Below are positions 41,269 through 50,918 of a stretch of 64,000 nt of DNA, piece after piece. Numbering within the stretch: the first letter of the stretch is position 1; each line of letters begins with the position of its first letter. A program made the position numbers and the translations under genes. The stretch is from UBA1757 sp963617485 (GTDB lineage: Bacteria; Bacteroidota; Bacteroidia; Bacteroidales; UBA1402): NCBI GenBank assembly GCA_963617485.1, contig CAVEPA010000009.1, positions 1-64,000 of the forward strand, given 5' to 3'. The notes below the pieces were generated by a model, which was given only the letters and a program-made list of their open reading frames with translations, had not been told where the DNA came from and searched no databases.

Positions 41269-43543
41269 ACAGGTGCATGGCAAAGTCGTCCAGACTGTCT
41301 ATATGCTTGATTCTCCAGCGCTCGTCCAAAGTTTGGCCGCTGGGGTCGTAGACTTTCATACCACAGTCCAGACGCAACAGGAAGAAATTGAAGTCCAGGC
41401 GCAGCCCCACACCCACGCTGCAAGCCAACTCCTTGTAGAAGCTGTCGAAACGGAACTGTCCGCCCGGCTGATTGTCGTACTGACGCAAGGTCCAAATATT
41501 GCCGGCATCAATAAAATAGGCACCTTCGAAGAGCCAGAACCATTTTTGTCGCAATTCCAGACTTAAATCGAGTTTCATATCGCCAGAACGGTTCATGAAG
41601 TCATTGCCTAAAGAAGATTGGTACGAACCCGGACCCAAACGCCTTACCAGCCAGCCGCGCACAGAGTTGGCACCACCCGAATAGAAGCGTTTTTCAAAAG
41701 GCAAAATCTTGGAGTTTCCGTAAGGATAGGCAATACCGAAGCCAAAGCGTGAAGCCAAGCGCAGATTGTCGCTAAGTGGCACATGATGAGTGGCCTCGAA
41801 TTCACCCTTCAGATATTGTGAGAACGGAATCTTACCGATGTTATACTGCCCGTCGGCATCGGGCCGCCCGAACTGCCGATAGCCCAAATAGAGCAGATTA
41901 CCGGCCGATTCCACTCTGGAACGCAAGCTATAGTAACGACGGTTGGTTTTGTCGAGACCCGTTGGAATACTGGTGTAGCTGACCTCGTAAGAGGTTCCCA
42001 CGATGAATTGGTCTTCGTAACTATGACGCAAATAAGACCCTTCCTTCAGATAATTCGCCTTGAAGGTGGAATCTATCTTGTCACTTGGCATATGCGTATA
42101 GGCAAAATCTATCGGACTATAGCTGTGCCGTATCTGCGGACTTCTCCAGTTGTATTCCATGGCCACAGCCGCCGTGGTGCGCCAAAATTCAGGCCGCATC
42201 AAGTTGTCGTAACTGATGGAAAAGGAAGTATTCGACGAGCTGGTACTATGAGAAGCGTCGGGCAAAAACAGAAGTTCCGGGAACGTCAATCCGAGCTCGC
42301 CACCATATTCTATATAGTCGTTGTTGACCGTAGCCGCAAGAGCTTCATAAGCCAAACGCAAATTGGCACTCAGCACCTGTCCGCCACCAAAGACATTCTG
42401 ATGTGCATAGGCGGCCGAAAGCGCTGCTCCCAAATCTCCGGCGGTATTGGTGCCTTCGACATCTAGCGACAGGGCATTGTAGGGACTGGGCGAAAGCAGG
42501 ATATAAGCGTTGAGCGAAGGCTCGTCACCGGCGACATCCACGAAACGGATATTGACGTATTTCAGGCACTCAATCTGATTAAGGCCGGCGTAAGTACGGC
42601 TCACATCTTCGGCGCAGTAGAGCGACCCGGGCTGGATATGGCAATGCTGCAGCAGACTGCGCGGTGTCAAGAAAGGTTCATCCCGATAGACGACATAACT
42701 GTGGTCGGCCACCTGCAAGGTGTCGTAGTCGGACAGTTGGAAAGCGTTCTGCGTGCGCGAAAAGGAAGAGCTGGACACATCCATCAAAAAATAGACATCC
42801 TTTATGCGGTAGGCTTGGTGCTGTTCGTAGCGCACCTGATTGGTCACCATGCGGGTATAGGGCTTGAGCTGCAGCTGTACATCAACCGAATGGTTGCCCA
42901 AGGTGCTGTCGACCTCGTAGCTGAAATGATCGCGGTTGATGGCATAATAGCCCTGATTACGCGCCACGCCGACCAGACGCGAACGCTCGGCATTGAGTAC
43001 ATCGCCACTGAAAACGGCACCGGATTTTACTAGGGTTTCGTCCATCGAAGCCTGCAGCAGCGAATCGAGCGGGTTACCCTGACTCTGATAAGCATAGGAA
43101 GCCACTTTGTAGGGCGTATTCGCCTTGACGTGGTACGTGGTATTGACGCGGCGGCGCGGCAGATGCTGTTCGCTGAGCGACACTTGCGCATCGAAGTAAC
43201 CCTGATTGAAGAGGTATTGTTCCATGGCACGCTGTGTGCGTTGCGATTGCAGGCTGTCGTAAATGACGGGGGCTTCGCCAATTTTGCGCAAGCTGCGGTT
43301 AATCCACTTGGTGGTGTCAGGGCCGGAAAGATTGTAAAGCGCCAGGTCGATAGCCGCGATGCCCAAAAAACGATGGTTGGGACTCTGACGCATCTGGGCT
43401 TTCAGTCCGCTGCGGGAAATACTGGGTTCGTTGAGACGGATATTGCTACGATAAAGAAGCTCCTTGTTTTCAGGAACATACTTGGTGCTACTACAAGCTT
43501 GCAGCAAGAAGATGACAAGGATAAGGAAAATGGCACGCTTCAT
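41249..43543 (-). CDS. Omp85/BamA-TamA family outer-membrane protein with lipoprotein signal
   Basis: The 764-residue protein starts with MKRAIFLILVIFLLQAC (Cys17 lipobox), then POTRA-like domains (YLFNQGYFDAQVSL; TPYKVASYAY), and a C-terminal surface-antigen barrel with YSGGANSVRGWLVRRLGPGSY, which resembles the conserved Omp85 loop region, and a final strand HLSIGYPF. It may insert or translocate outer-membrane proteins, TamA-like. It sits back to back with the SPOUT methyltransferase gene and overlaps ispG at its 3' end. Confidence 0.88.
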   Translation of the reverse strand: MKRAIFLILVIFLLQACSSTKYVPENKELLYRSNIRLNEPSISRSGLKAQMRQSPNHRFLGIAAIDLALYNLSGPDTTKWINRSLRKIGEAPVIYDSLQSQRTQRAMEQYLFNQGYFDAQVSLSEQHLPRRRVNTTYHVKANTPYKVASYAYQSQGNPLDSLLQASMDETLVKSGAVFSGDVLNAERSRLVGVARNQGYYAINRDHFSYEVDSTLGNHSVDVQLQLKPYTRMVTNQVRYEQHQAYRIKDVYFLMDVSSSSFSRTQNAFQLSDYDTLQVADHSYVVYRDEPFLTPRSLLQHCHIQPGSLYCAEDVSRTYAGLNQIECLKYVNIRFVDVAGDEPSLNAYILLSPSPYNALSLDVEGTNTAGDLGAALSAAYAHQNVFGGGQVLSANLRLAYEALAATVNNDYIEYGGELGLTFPELLFLPDASHSTSSSNTSFSISYDNLMRPEFWRTTAAVAMEYNWRSPQIRHSYSPIDFAYTHMPSDKIDSTFKANYLKEGSYLRHSYEDQFIVGTSYEVSYTSIPTGLDKTNRRYYSLRSRVESAGNLLYLGYRQFGRPDADGQYNIGKIPFSQYLKGEFEATHHVPLSDNLRLASRFGFGIAYPYGNSKILPFEKRFYSGGANSVRGWLVRRLGPGSYQSSLGNDFMNRSGDMKLDLSLELRQKWFWLFEGAYFIDAGNIWTLRQYDNQPGGQFRFDSFYKELACSVGVGLRLDFNFFLLRLDCGMKVYDPSGQTLDERWRIKHIDSLDDFAMHLSIGYPF

Positions 43544-43560
43544 TTGTCGATAGCTTTGTG

Positions 43561-43568
43561 CAAAAATA
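43561..43568 (-). promoter_or_regulatory. -7 element before the Omp85-family gene
   Basis: TATTTTTG on the minus strand, 17 bases before the ATG; a -33 element is not evident. A weaker plus-strand match TACTTTCG at 43581-43588 may serve the divergent gene. Confidence 0.4.
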
Positions 43569-43608
43569 CAATATCTTTTGTACTTTCGCCCATTCTAAAC
43601 AGCTTCTT

Positions 43609-44361
43609 ATGATTAGCAAGGCCAAGATTAAGTGGATACACAGTCTCGAAATGAAGAAATTCCGGAACGAGAGCGGACTGTTTCTAGCAGAAGGCCCCAA
43701 ACTGGTAGGAGACCTACTGCCTTTGCTACGTTGCCATTTTCTGGCCGCCACCTCATCTTGGCTGAAGCAACATCCTGATTGTCAGGCAGAAGAACTAGCC
43801 GAACTAAGCGAAGAAGAATTGAGCCGCGCCAGCATACAGCAACATCCGCAAGAGGTCTTAGCCGTATTTTACATCCCCCGGCACCAACTTGAGGTCCGGC
43901 AGCTCGAAGGGCAGCTGAGTCTGGCCTTGGACGGCGTACAAGACCCCGGCAATCTGGGCACTATCATCCGCATCGCCGACTGGTTCGGCATCGAAGATAT
44001 CCTCTGTTCCAAAGACAGCGCCGATGCTTTCAACCCTAAATGTATCCAAGCCAGCATGGGTGCTATCGGCCGCGTCAGATTACACTACGTCAACCTGCCC
44101 GAGTTCTTGCAGCAGGTGCAGGCACCTATATTCGGTACCTTTTTGGATGGCGAAGACATCTATCATAAGAACTTGCCCGCCAAAGGCATTATCGTTATGG
44201 GGAATGAGGGCAATGGCATCAGCCCGGAAGTGGCGGCTCTGGTATCGGACAAGCTGTTCATTCCACGATTCCCGGCAAACCGCATAGGCTCAGAATCGCT
44301 CAATGTATCGACAGCCACGGCCATCGTCTGCGCAGAATTTCGCCGTCGCCAAGGTTGCTAA
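43609..44361 (+). CDS. TrmH/SpoU-family RNA 2'-O-methyltransferase
   Basis: The 250-residue protein has an N-terminal substrate-binding domain (KIKWIHSLEMKKFRNESGLFLAEGPKLV) and a SPOUT domain with LDGVQDPGNLGTIIRIADWFGI, MGNEGNGIS and IPRFPANRIGSESLNVSTA, the trefoil-knot SAM site. It methylates a ribose in rRNA or tRNA; RlmB-like action is plausible. The ATG at 43609 starts the recognised domain. Confidence 0.92.
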   Translation: MISKAKIKWIHSLEMKKFRNESGLFLAEGPKLVGDLLPLLRCHFLAATSSWLKQHPDCQAEELAELSEEELSRASIQQHPQEVLAVFYIPRHQLEVRQLEGQLSLALDGVQDPGNLGTIIRIADWFGIEDILCSKDSADAFNPKCIQASMGAIGRVRLHYVNLPEFLQQVQAPIFGTFLDGEDIYHKNLPAKGIIVMGNEGNGISPEVAALVSDKLFIPRFPANRIGSESLNVSTATAIVCAEFRRRQGC

Positions 44362-44381
44362 GCAAGCATTACTGCAAGGCC

Positions 44382-45155
44382 TCACCTATCCATTTCTTTG
44401 AGCAGGCGCAGCACACTGTCCGAGGCAAGCCTGACTTCCTTGCTCAGCGCTGCATCGTTCGGCAAGGCTACATCACGCAACTTTAAAGGACGACGCGGTT
44501 CTTGGAGGGAGTCGGCAATTGTGGTCAAAGGAACTATTCCGACAGTATCCTGGCTACAGATAGAATCTTGACAACAGGAATCTGCCAATTGGAAAGACGG
44601 GTAGGTGGTAGCCTTCAACATCAGGTCGAGGTGATGGTTCATCTCGTCCAAGAATTCAATGCCAGGCAGGGTATCAAGCAGCACATCGCTCCACAGAGCC
44701 AAGAATTCCATATCCGTGTAAGGCTTTTTCCAAGTACGTTCGTAGGCCAAACGCGCCCTTTCCTCTTCCTCGCGGGCTTTGCGGTCGGCCACTTCCTGCT
44801 GCTTGGCCTTCAGCATATCGGTAGTCATCTGCAGTACCTCTATCATGCGCTTAGGCGTGCGCGAATAATACTTAACGGATGTATAGAAGTCGTCTTCGCA
44901 GATTTGATATTTATCCAGAATCCAATGATAGGAAACATCTTGGAAATAATCAGACTTCATGCCGCGGGTCCATTCCCGCTTGGTAGAAGTGTCGAGTTCG
45001 GTTAGCAGAGCCTCGGTAATATAGACATCACAAAGCACCGAAGCGAACTCTTGTTTAGGCAGCACCTTGGGCTCGTTGCGATGGCAGGCCTGCAACGAAA
45101 CCATGGCCAACAGAAGAAACAAGGCCAGTCCGAGATGGTTTCCTGAATGATTCAT
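44382..45155 (-). CDS. DUF4296 family lipoprotein
   Basis: The 257-residue protein has signal LALFLLLAMVSLQAC (Cys24) and the DUF4296 region (VLPKQEFASVLCDVYITEALL to the SRTPKRMIEVLQMTTDML helix). It continues with a lysine/glutamate coiled coil and a variable tail. The function is unknown. Its ATG overlaps the lspA stop by four bases, fitting a lipoprotein made with its processing enzyme, at the end of ileS-dksA-lspA-DUF4296. Confidence 0.87.
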   Translation of the reverse strand: MNHSGNHLGLALFLLLAMVSLQACHRNEPKVLPKQEFASVLCDVYITEALLTELDTSTKREWTRGMKSDYFQDVSYHWILDKYQICEDDFYTSVKYYSRTPKRMIEVLQMTTDMLKAKQQEVADRKAREEEERARLAYERTWKKPYTDMEFLALWSDVLLDTLPGIEFLDEMNHHLDLMLKATTYPSFQLADSCCQDSICSQDTVGIVPLTTIADSLQEPRRPLKLRDVALPNDAALSKEVRLASDSVLRLLKEMDR

Positions 45156-45799
45156 TTGCGTTTGCCCGATTTGTCTTTTTTCTTTCCCAAGTCGAGTTCT
45201 TGCGAGAATTGCTTGTAATGGAATATCAGCATCGCAAGGACACCCACCGTAATGCAGGCATCGGCAATATTGAACACGGGGCTGAAGAAGATAAAACGTT
45301 CACCGCCCCAGAAAGGCATCCATGCGGGCCAACGCGAATCGATAATGGGGAAATAGAGCATATCCACCACCTTGCCGTAAAAGAGGTGTGCGTAGCCGCC
45401 GCCGGCAGGCAAGAATTGCGCCACCTGACCATAGCTGTGGTCGAAAAGCACGCCATAGAACACGCAATCGATAATGTTCCCCATCGCGCCGGCCGTAATG
45501 AGCGAGATGCAGGCGATATAGCCCATAGAGGCCTGCCGGCGGCAAAGGCTGCAAAGATACCAAATGAGCAGACCCGATGCCAGCATACGGAAGACGGTGA
45601 GGAATATCTTGTCGAAAAATTCCATGCCAAAGGCCATGCCTTCATTTTCGACAAAAAGAATATAGAACCACGGCGTAACACGGATACTGTCGTGCAACGC
45701 AAAATGGGTCTTGATATATATCTTGAGCAATTGGTCGATCACAATCATACTGACGATGATTAGGGCCGACCACCAAGCCTTGGACGAAGTAGGCTTCAT
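45152..45799 (-). CDS. lspA: Lipoprotein signal peptidase
   Basis: The 215-residue membrane aspartic protease removes signal peptides of prolipoproteins. Four hydrophobic helices and the catalytic aspartate motifs are present: AGAMGNIIDCVFYG and FNIADACITVG. It is slightly longer than E. coli LspA, with an extra loop carrying GGYAHLFYGKVVDM. The many lipoproteins in the window are its substrates. Confidence 0.95.
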   Translation of the reverse strand: MKPTSSKAWWSALIIVSMIVIDQLLKIYIKTHFALHDSIRVTPWFYILFVENEGMAFGMEFFDKIFLTVFRMLASGLLIWYLCSLCRRQASMGYIACISLITAGAMGNIIDCVFYGVLFDHSYGQVAQFLPAGGGYAHLFYGKVVDMLYFPIIDSRWPAWMPFWGGERFIFFSPVFNIADACITVGVLAMLIFHYKQFSQELDLGKKKDKSGKRK

Positions 45800-45815
45800 G
45801 CAAAAATGCTGTTAC

Positions 45816-46178
45816 TTATTTTCCTTTTGCTTCGATGCTCAAAGTAGCGTGCGGCACGGCGCGCAGTCTTTCCTTGGGGATAAGCTTGCCTGTTTCGCGG
45901 CAAATGCCATAGGTCTTGTTGTCTATTCGCAACAGGGCAGCTTCCAGATTCTGGATAAACTTCAGTTGACGTTGAGCCAGACGCGAAATTTCCTCTCTCT
46001 GTAGGAAACTTGCACCGTCTTCGAAGGTCTTGAGGTTAGGTGCCGTATCGGTGTTGTCATCACCGAGAATGCTTTGTTGCAACTGTTCATACTCGGCACG
46101 CGCTTTGGCGATTTTTTCTTGAATCAGTACCCTGAACTCCTCGAGTTCGGCATCTGAATAGCGAACAATTTCAGCCAT
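45816..46178 (-). CDS. TraR/DksA-family protein with a reduced zinc motif
   Basis: The 120-residue protein has an N-terminal coiled coil and the TraR/DksA C-terminal segment TYGICRETGKLIPKERLRAVPHAT. Only one cysteine of the four-cysteine zinc finger remains, so zinc binding is unlikely. DksA-like proteins bind the RNA polymerase secondary channel; whether this one works with ppGpp is unknown. The gene sits 45 bases after ileS and 16 before lspA. Confidence 0.88.
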   Translation of the reverse strand: MAEIVRYSDAELEEFRVLIQEKIAKARAEYEQLQQSILGDDNTDTAPNLKTFEDGASFLQREEISRLAQRQLKFIQNLEAALLRIDNKTYGICRETGKLIPKERLRAVPHATLSIEAKGK

Positions 46179-46223
46179 AGTCGTTAAATTATTTTGTTAG
46201 TAGTTATGTAGCTTATAAAAGGC

Positions 46224-49200
46224 TTAGGCCTTGCTTACGTTAATCTGCAAGCACATATCGTCCAACTGGAGCTCCGTGGCATTATCCACCACCTCGCAAA
46301 GCTCCAATTTGTCGGCCAAGGTCTGCATACAAATATACGAAGCAAATTCCAACACAGCATCATCTGTAGCCTTATGATGCGAAAGTTTTATGTTGATGCG
46401 GTCGGTAATCTCGAACTTCTGGTCTTTGCGGAGATTCTGAATACGGTTTACCAATTCGCGGGCAATACCCTCTTTACGCAGATTCTCAGATATTTCCACT
46501 TCCAGGGCAACGGTAAGACGGCCTTCCGAAGCCACCAGCCAACCGGGAATATCTTCCGAGATAAATTCCACATCGCCGCTCTCCACATGAATTTGCTGAC
46601 CTTCCAGCGTCAAGTCGTAAAAACCGGTGGCCTCGAAGGCAAAGATACTTTCCTGGTCGAGCGAGGTCAAGTGAGCTGCCACCTGCTTCATCAGTTTGCC
46701 GCACTTGGGGCCCAACAACTTGAAATTAGGCTTGATGCGCTTAACCAAAATACCTGCGGCGTTCTCTACAAAATGCAGTTCCTTAACATTCACCTCGCCC
46801 AAGATAAGGTCTTTCACTGCCGTGATGGCGGCCTTTTGCTTGTCGTCGAGAGCCGGAATATTGATAGCTTGCAGCGGCTGACGAACCTTGATGTTCACCT
46901 TGCGGCGCAAAGCCAATACCATAGATGATATCTGCTGAGCCATCTGCATACGTTCGTTCAAGTCTTCGTCGATAAGGGCCAAATCGGCCTTGGGATAGAA
47001 AGCCAGGTGCACCGACTCGCTTTGGTCGCGGCCGCTGATACTGTTCAAGTCGAGGAAGAGCTTGTCGGCATAGAAAGGTGCGATGGGGGCCATCAAACGG
47101 GAAACTGTTTCCAGACAGGTATACAGGGTTTGGTAAGCTGCAAGTTTATCTTGGGTCATTTCGCCACCCCAGAAACGCTTGCGGTTCAGACGCACGTACC
47201 AGTTGCTTAGGTTTTCGCCAACGAACTCAGCGATAGCCCGACCAGCCTTGGTGGCTTCGTAGTTGCTGTAGAAATCGTCGGTTTGACGTACCAAATCGTT
47301 GAGCAAGGAGATAATCCAACGGTCGATTTCGGGACGTTCCTCTACCGGCACTTCCTTTTCCTGACCGGTAAATCCGTCCACATTAGCATAAAGGGCGAAG
47401 AATGAATAGGTGTTGTAAAGCGTGCCGAAGAACTTACGGCGTACTTCTTCCACACCCTCAGTATCGAATCGCAGGTTGTCCCAAGGAGATGCGTTGGTAA
47501 TCATATACCAGCGCAAGGGGTCGGAACCATATTTTTCGATAGCTTCGAAAGGATCGACGGCATTGCCCAAACGCTTGGACATCTTGTTGCCGTTTTTATC
47601 GAGGACCAAACCATTGGAAACCACGCTCTTATAAGCCACCGAATCGAAAATCATCGTACCCAAAGCATGTAGGGTAAAGAACCAGCCGCGGGTTTGGTCT
47701 ACACCTTCGGCAATGAAGTCGGCAGGATAGATTTTGCGGCTGTCGAAAGCCTCTTTATTCTCGAAGGGATAATGGATTTGGGCATAAGGCATGGCACCAG
47801 AGTCGAACCATACGTCGATAAGGTCGGTTTCGCGCTTCATAGGCAGGCCGCTGGCGCTAACCAACACAATATCATCCACATAAGGACGATGCAGGTCTAT
47901 CTTGTCATAGTTGCTTTTGTCCATGTTTCCAGGGACGAAACCCGCCTTCTTGTAGGGGTTCTCGCTCATAAGACCGGCAGCTACCGACTTTTCTATTTCG
48001 TTGTAAAGCTCCTCTACCGAACCAATGCAAATTTCTTCGCGGCTGTCGCGGTTGCGCCATATTGGCAGCGGGGTACCCCAATAGCGCGAACGGCTCAAGT
48101 TCCAGTCGTTCAGGTTTTCGAGCCATTTGCCAAAGCGGCCGGTACCGGTAGATTCAGGTTTCCAAAGGATGGTACGGTTGAGTTCTATCATACGATCGCG
48201 ACAAGCGGTAGAACGGATAAACCAACTGTCGAGCGGATAATAGAGCACCGGTTTGTCGGTACGCCAGCAATGCGGATAGTTGTGTACATGCTTCTCCACC
48301 TTCAAGGCTTGCCCCGACTGCTTCATTTCCAAAGCGATACGGATGTTCAGGTCTTCGGCCTTGGAAGCGGCTGCTTCGTCGTATTTGCCGTTTTGGTTGA
48401 ACTCGGGAGCATAGGCGTTCTTCACATAAGCGCCTTCGTAGCGGGTGTAGATATCACGGTCAACGCAAGCATCCACGAATGCGGGAGCACACTGCGACAA
48501 CAGATAATATTTACCTGTCATATCCACCATGGGACGGGTTTCACCCAACAGGTTCACCATAAAGAGCGAAGGAATGTCGGCAGCCTTGGCCACTTTGGCA
48601 TCGTCGGCACCGAAAGTGGGCGCAATATGCACGATACCGGTACCGTCTTCTGTGGTGACATAGTCGCCGGGAATAACACGGAAGGCCTCGGCCGACATCT
48701 CAACATAACGGTCTTGACCCACGGTAAATACTGTTTCGGGATGAGCCTCAGCAGCGCGCTTGACAAAAGCGGCAGCATTGTCGTCGAGTTTTTCCAACGG
48801 CTTTACCCAGGGCATCAGCTGACAATAACGCATACCCACCAGGTCGGTACCTTTGTAATGTCCGACAATGCGGTAAGGAATCACTTTGTCGCCGGGTTGG
48901 TATGCCTCCATATCAAGCGTAGCACCTTCGGCCTTGTAGTAAGATTTCAGACAGGCTTCGGCCATCACCAGCGTTATTTTTTCGCCGGTATAGGGATGAT
49001 AGGTCTGTAGCGTCACATAGTCGATGCTTGGGCCTACGCAAAGCGCCGTGTTCGAAGGCAAGGTCCAAGGCGTGGTAGTCCAAGCGGCGAAACAAGCCTT
49101 GCCCCAAGCCTGCATTTCGGGGCGCGGGTCGATGATGTCGAAAAGAGCGGTAGCCGTGGTATCCTTGACGTCGCGATAGCAGCCGGGTTGGTTCAACTCG

Positions 49201-49781
49201 TGCGAGCTCAAGCCCGTACCGGCAGCGGGCGAATAGGGCTGGATGGTATAGCCTTTATAGAGCAAACCCTTGTTATAAAGCTGTTTAAGCAGCCACCACA
49301 AGGTTTCGATGTATTTGTTGTCGTAGGTGATATAGGGATTTTTCGTATCTACCCAATAGCCCATCTTGCGCGTAAGATCTTCCCATTCGCGGGTATACTT
49401 CATCACATCGCGGCGACAGGCGGCATTGTAATCTTCTACCGAGATGCTTTTGCCGATATCTTCCTTAGTGATGCCCAAAGCTTTTTCAACGCCCAATTCG
49501 ACAGGAAGTCCGTGGGTGTCCCAGCCCGCCTTGCGGTTTACCAAGAAGCCTTTCATGGTTTTGTAGCGGCAGAAGATATCTTTGATAGAGCGGGCTATCA
49601 TGTGGTGAATGCCGGGCATACCGTTGGCCGATGGAGGTCCTTCGTAAAAGACAAAAGAAGGACAACCCTCGCGCAAGGCCGTACTTTTATGGAACAGATT
49701 CTTTTTCTCCCACTGCGACAACACTTCCTTGTTGATGTCGGAGAGATTGAACTGGGAATATTCAGCAAATTTCTTGGTCAT
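46224..49781 (-). CDS. ileS: Isoleucyl-tRNA synthetase
   Basis: The 1185-residue class I synthetase charges tRNA-Ile. The HIGH-type motif appears in PPSANGMPGIHHM and the KMSKS motif as NKMSKRLGN, with the editing domain between (WTTTPWTLPSNTAL) and the anticodon-binding domain after. Its length and C-terminal domain match the eukaryote-like/long IleRS of Bacteroidota. It leads the ileS-dksA-lspA-DUF4296 operon with a promoter at 49806-49836. Confidence 0.98.
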   Translation of the reverse strand: MTKKFAEYSQFNLSDINKEVLSQWEKKNLFHKSTALREGCPSFVFYEGPPSANGMPGIHHMIARSIKDIFCRYKTMKGFLVNRKAGWDTHGLPVELGVEKALGITKEDIGKSISVEDYNAACRRDVMKYTREWEDLTRKMGYWVDTKNPYITYDNKYIETLWWLLKQLYNKGLLYKGYTIQPYSPAAGTGLSSHELNQPGCYRDVKDTTATALFDIIDPRPEMQAWGKACFAAWTTTPWTLPSNTALCVGPSIDYVTLQTYHPYTGEKITLVMAEACLKSYYKAEGATLDMEAYQPGDKVIPYRIVGHYKGTDLVGMRYCQLMPWVKPLEKLDDNAAAFVKRAAEAHPETVFTVGQDRYVEMSAEAFRVIPGDYVTTEDGTGIVHIAPTFGADDAKVAKAADIPSLFMVNLLGETRPMVDMTGKYYLLSQCAPAFVDACVDRDIYTRYEGAYVKNAYAPEFNQNGKYDEAAASKAEDLNIRIALEMKQSGQALKVEKHVHNYPHCWRTDKPVLYYPLDSWFIRSTACRDRMIELNRTILWKPESTGTGRFGKWLENLNDWNLSRSRYWGTPLPIWRNRDSREEICIGSVEELYNEIEKSVAAGLMSENPYKKAGFVPGNMDKSNYDKIDLHRPYVDDIVLVSASGLPMKRETDLIDVWFDSGAMPYAQIHYPFENKEAFDSRKIYPADFIAEGVDQTRGWFFTLHALGTMIFDSVAYKSVVSNGLVLDKNGNKMSKRLGNAVDPFEAIEKYGSDPLRWYMITNASPWDNLRFDTEGVEEVRRKFFGTLYNTYSFFALYANVDGFTGQEKEVPVEERPEIDRWIISLLNDLVRQTDDFYSNYEATKAGRAIAEFVGENLSNWYVRLNRKRFWGGEMTQDKLAAYQTLYTCLETVSRLMAPIAPFYADKLFLDLNSISGRDQSESVHLAFYPKADLALIDEDLNERMQMAQQISSMVLALRRKVNIKVRQPLQAINIPALDDKQKAAITAVKDLILGEVNVKELHFVENAAGILVKRIKPNFKLLGPKCGKLMKQVAAHLTSLDQESIFAFEATGFYDLTLEGQQIHVESGDVEFISEDIPGWLVASEGRLTVALEVEISENLRKEGIARELVNRIQNLRKDQKFEITDRINIKLSHHKATDDAVLEFASYICMQTLADKLELCEVVDNATELQLDDMCLQINVSKA

Positions 49782-49805
49782 TGTGCTCTATATTTTTTGA
49801 ACTTG

Positions 49806-49836
49806 CAAAAATAGCATTTTCCCCACAGAAAACCAA
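49806..49836 (-). promoter_or_regulatory. ileS operon promoter
   Basis: On the minus strand TTG (49834-49836), 20 bases, then TATTTTTG (49806-49813), 24 bases before the ileS ATG. No T-box-like leader is possible in so short a space. Confidence 0.65.
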
Positions 49837-49845
49837 GCTTTGATG

Positions 49846-50583
49846 TCAGAGGTAATATTCTGATGTAAGTTGCTGATATTCTGGAGTATACTCACCATCC
49901 TGGCTTCTTATGACCAATTCTTCACGCACGAAAGTGTCGCGTTGACGGCCATAGCTTAGCAGAATTCTTTTGGGCGGACGCCCCTGGACAGGGACCAGCG
50001 CGCAGGCCCGCTGTGTATAGAGACGGTAGCTGTAGGCCAAGTTGTCGAAAGATTCAGCCTCGCTATAGGGAAGTATCAGCGAAAAGACGCCCTCGGGATG
50101 CAGACAGGCGGCTACACCTTGCAGGAGCGAAGAGAACTGCAGGCAGCCCAGGTGGCGGGCGCGGTTGCGGCCAGCGTCCGCTGGCCGCAACTCCCCTTTG
50201 AAAAAGGGCGGATTGCAGACGGCAAGCCGATAGCCGCCCGCTGCCTTGCTCAGGCTGCCGCCGCTCAAGACCTCAGGGAAAGACGCACAATGCACCTTTA
50301 TTTGGCCCGACCAAGGACTGCGCTGCACATTTTCAGCAGCCTGCGCTGCGGCCTCTGAATCAATTTCCACCGCATCAATCTGTGCCAAAGGATATTTCTG
50401 AGCCAGCATCAAAGCGATGAGGCCCGAACCGGTTCCAATGTCGAGTATGGGGGTGTCTACAAGGTCCGCACCATCGGGCAGGCAGGCCCAAGCGCCCAGA
50501 CTGACGCCGTCCATACCCACCTTCATGGCACAACGGTCGTGAAACACTTCAAACTGTTTGAAGCGGAAACTATCTGACGACAT
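49846..50583 (-). CDS. tRNA1(Val) (adenine37-N6)-methyltransferase-like protein
   Basis: The 245-residue methyltransferase has FKQFEVFHDRCAMKVGMDGVSLGAW at the start, motif I ILDIGTGSGLIALMLAQ, and the N6-adenine motif NPPFFKGEL near residues 123-131, the TrmN6/YfiC pattern. It would modify A37 of tRNA-Val. A 13-bp inverted repeat in its coding sequence directly follows the NPPF motif (residues about 131-140). It follows the small membrane protein after five bases. Confidence 0.88.
   Translation of the reverse strand: MSSDSFRFKQFEVFHDRCAMKVGMDGVSLGAWACLPDGADLVDTPILDIGTGSGLIALMLAQKYPLAQIDAVEIDSEAAAQAAENVQRSPWSGQIKVHCASFPEVLSGGSLSKAAGGYRLAVCNPPFFKGELRPADAGRNRARHLGCLQFSSLLQGVAACLHPEGVFSLILPYSEAESFDNLAYSYRLYTQRACALVPVQGRPPKRILLSYGRQRDTFVREELVIRSQDGEYTPEYQQLTSEYYL
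50164..50191. repeat. Intragenic inverted repeat, 13-bp stem, in the TrmN6-like gene
   Basis: GTTGCGGCCAGCG (50164-50176) is the exact reverse complement of 50179-50191 with two bases between, so the real loop is a few bases larger. It encodes LRPADAGRN, a variable loop after NPPF. Confidence 0.9.
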
Positions 50584-50588
50584 TTCTT

Positions 50589-50918
50589 CTATTTCAGAGG
50601 ATGATTGTGGTAGTAGTCGCTGCGATAACTCAAGAAAAGCTCCAGCAACGACAGCAGAAGCAGCACCACAATATAGGCGTTGTTGCCGGTAAAAATCAGA
50701 TAGCCGGCAAGTATCGCCAGAATACCGCAGAAGCCATAGAGACGGTTAAGTCGTTTAAGACGGAAATCATCCCCCTTGTAAGCCGACATAACCCGGCAGA
50801 CGATATAACCCAAGCCTCCGGCACAAAAAAGGTATTTTCCGTAAGCGAAGCCACTTTCAAAATTGACAATGACGGCGGCCACCATTAGGAGAGCCGAAAA
50901 GACAAACAGTTTTTTCAT
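50589..50918 (-). CDS. Small integral membrane protein
   Basis: The 109-residue protein has three or four hydrophobic helices (LFVFSALLMVAAVIVNF; YLFCAGGLGYIVCRVM; LYGFCGILAILAGYLIF; NNAYIVVLLLLSLLELFL). I do not recognise the family. It overlaps the DivIC stop by four bases and precedes the TrmN6-like gene, suggesting an operon; an envelope or division link is a guess from position. Confidence 0.7.
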   Translation of the reverse strand: MKKLFVFSALLMVAAVIVNFESGFAYGKYLFCAGGLGYIVCRVMSAYKGDDFRLKRLNRLYGFCGILAILAGYLIFTGNNAYIVVLLLLSLLELFLSYRSDYYHNHPLK

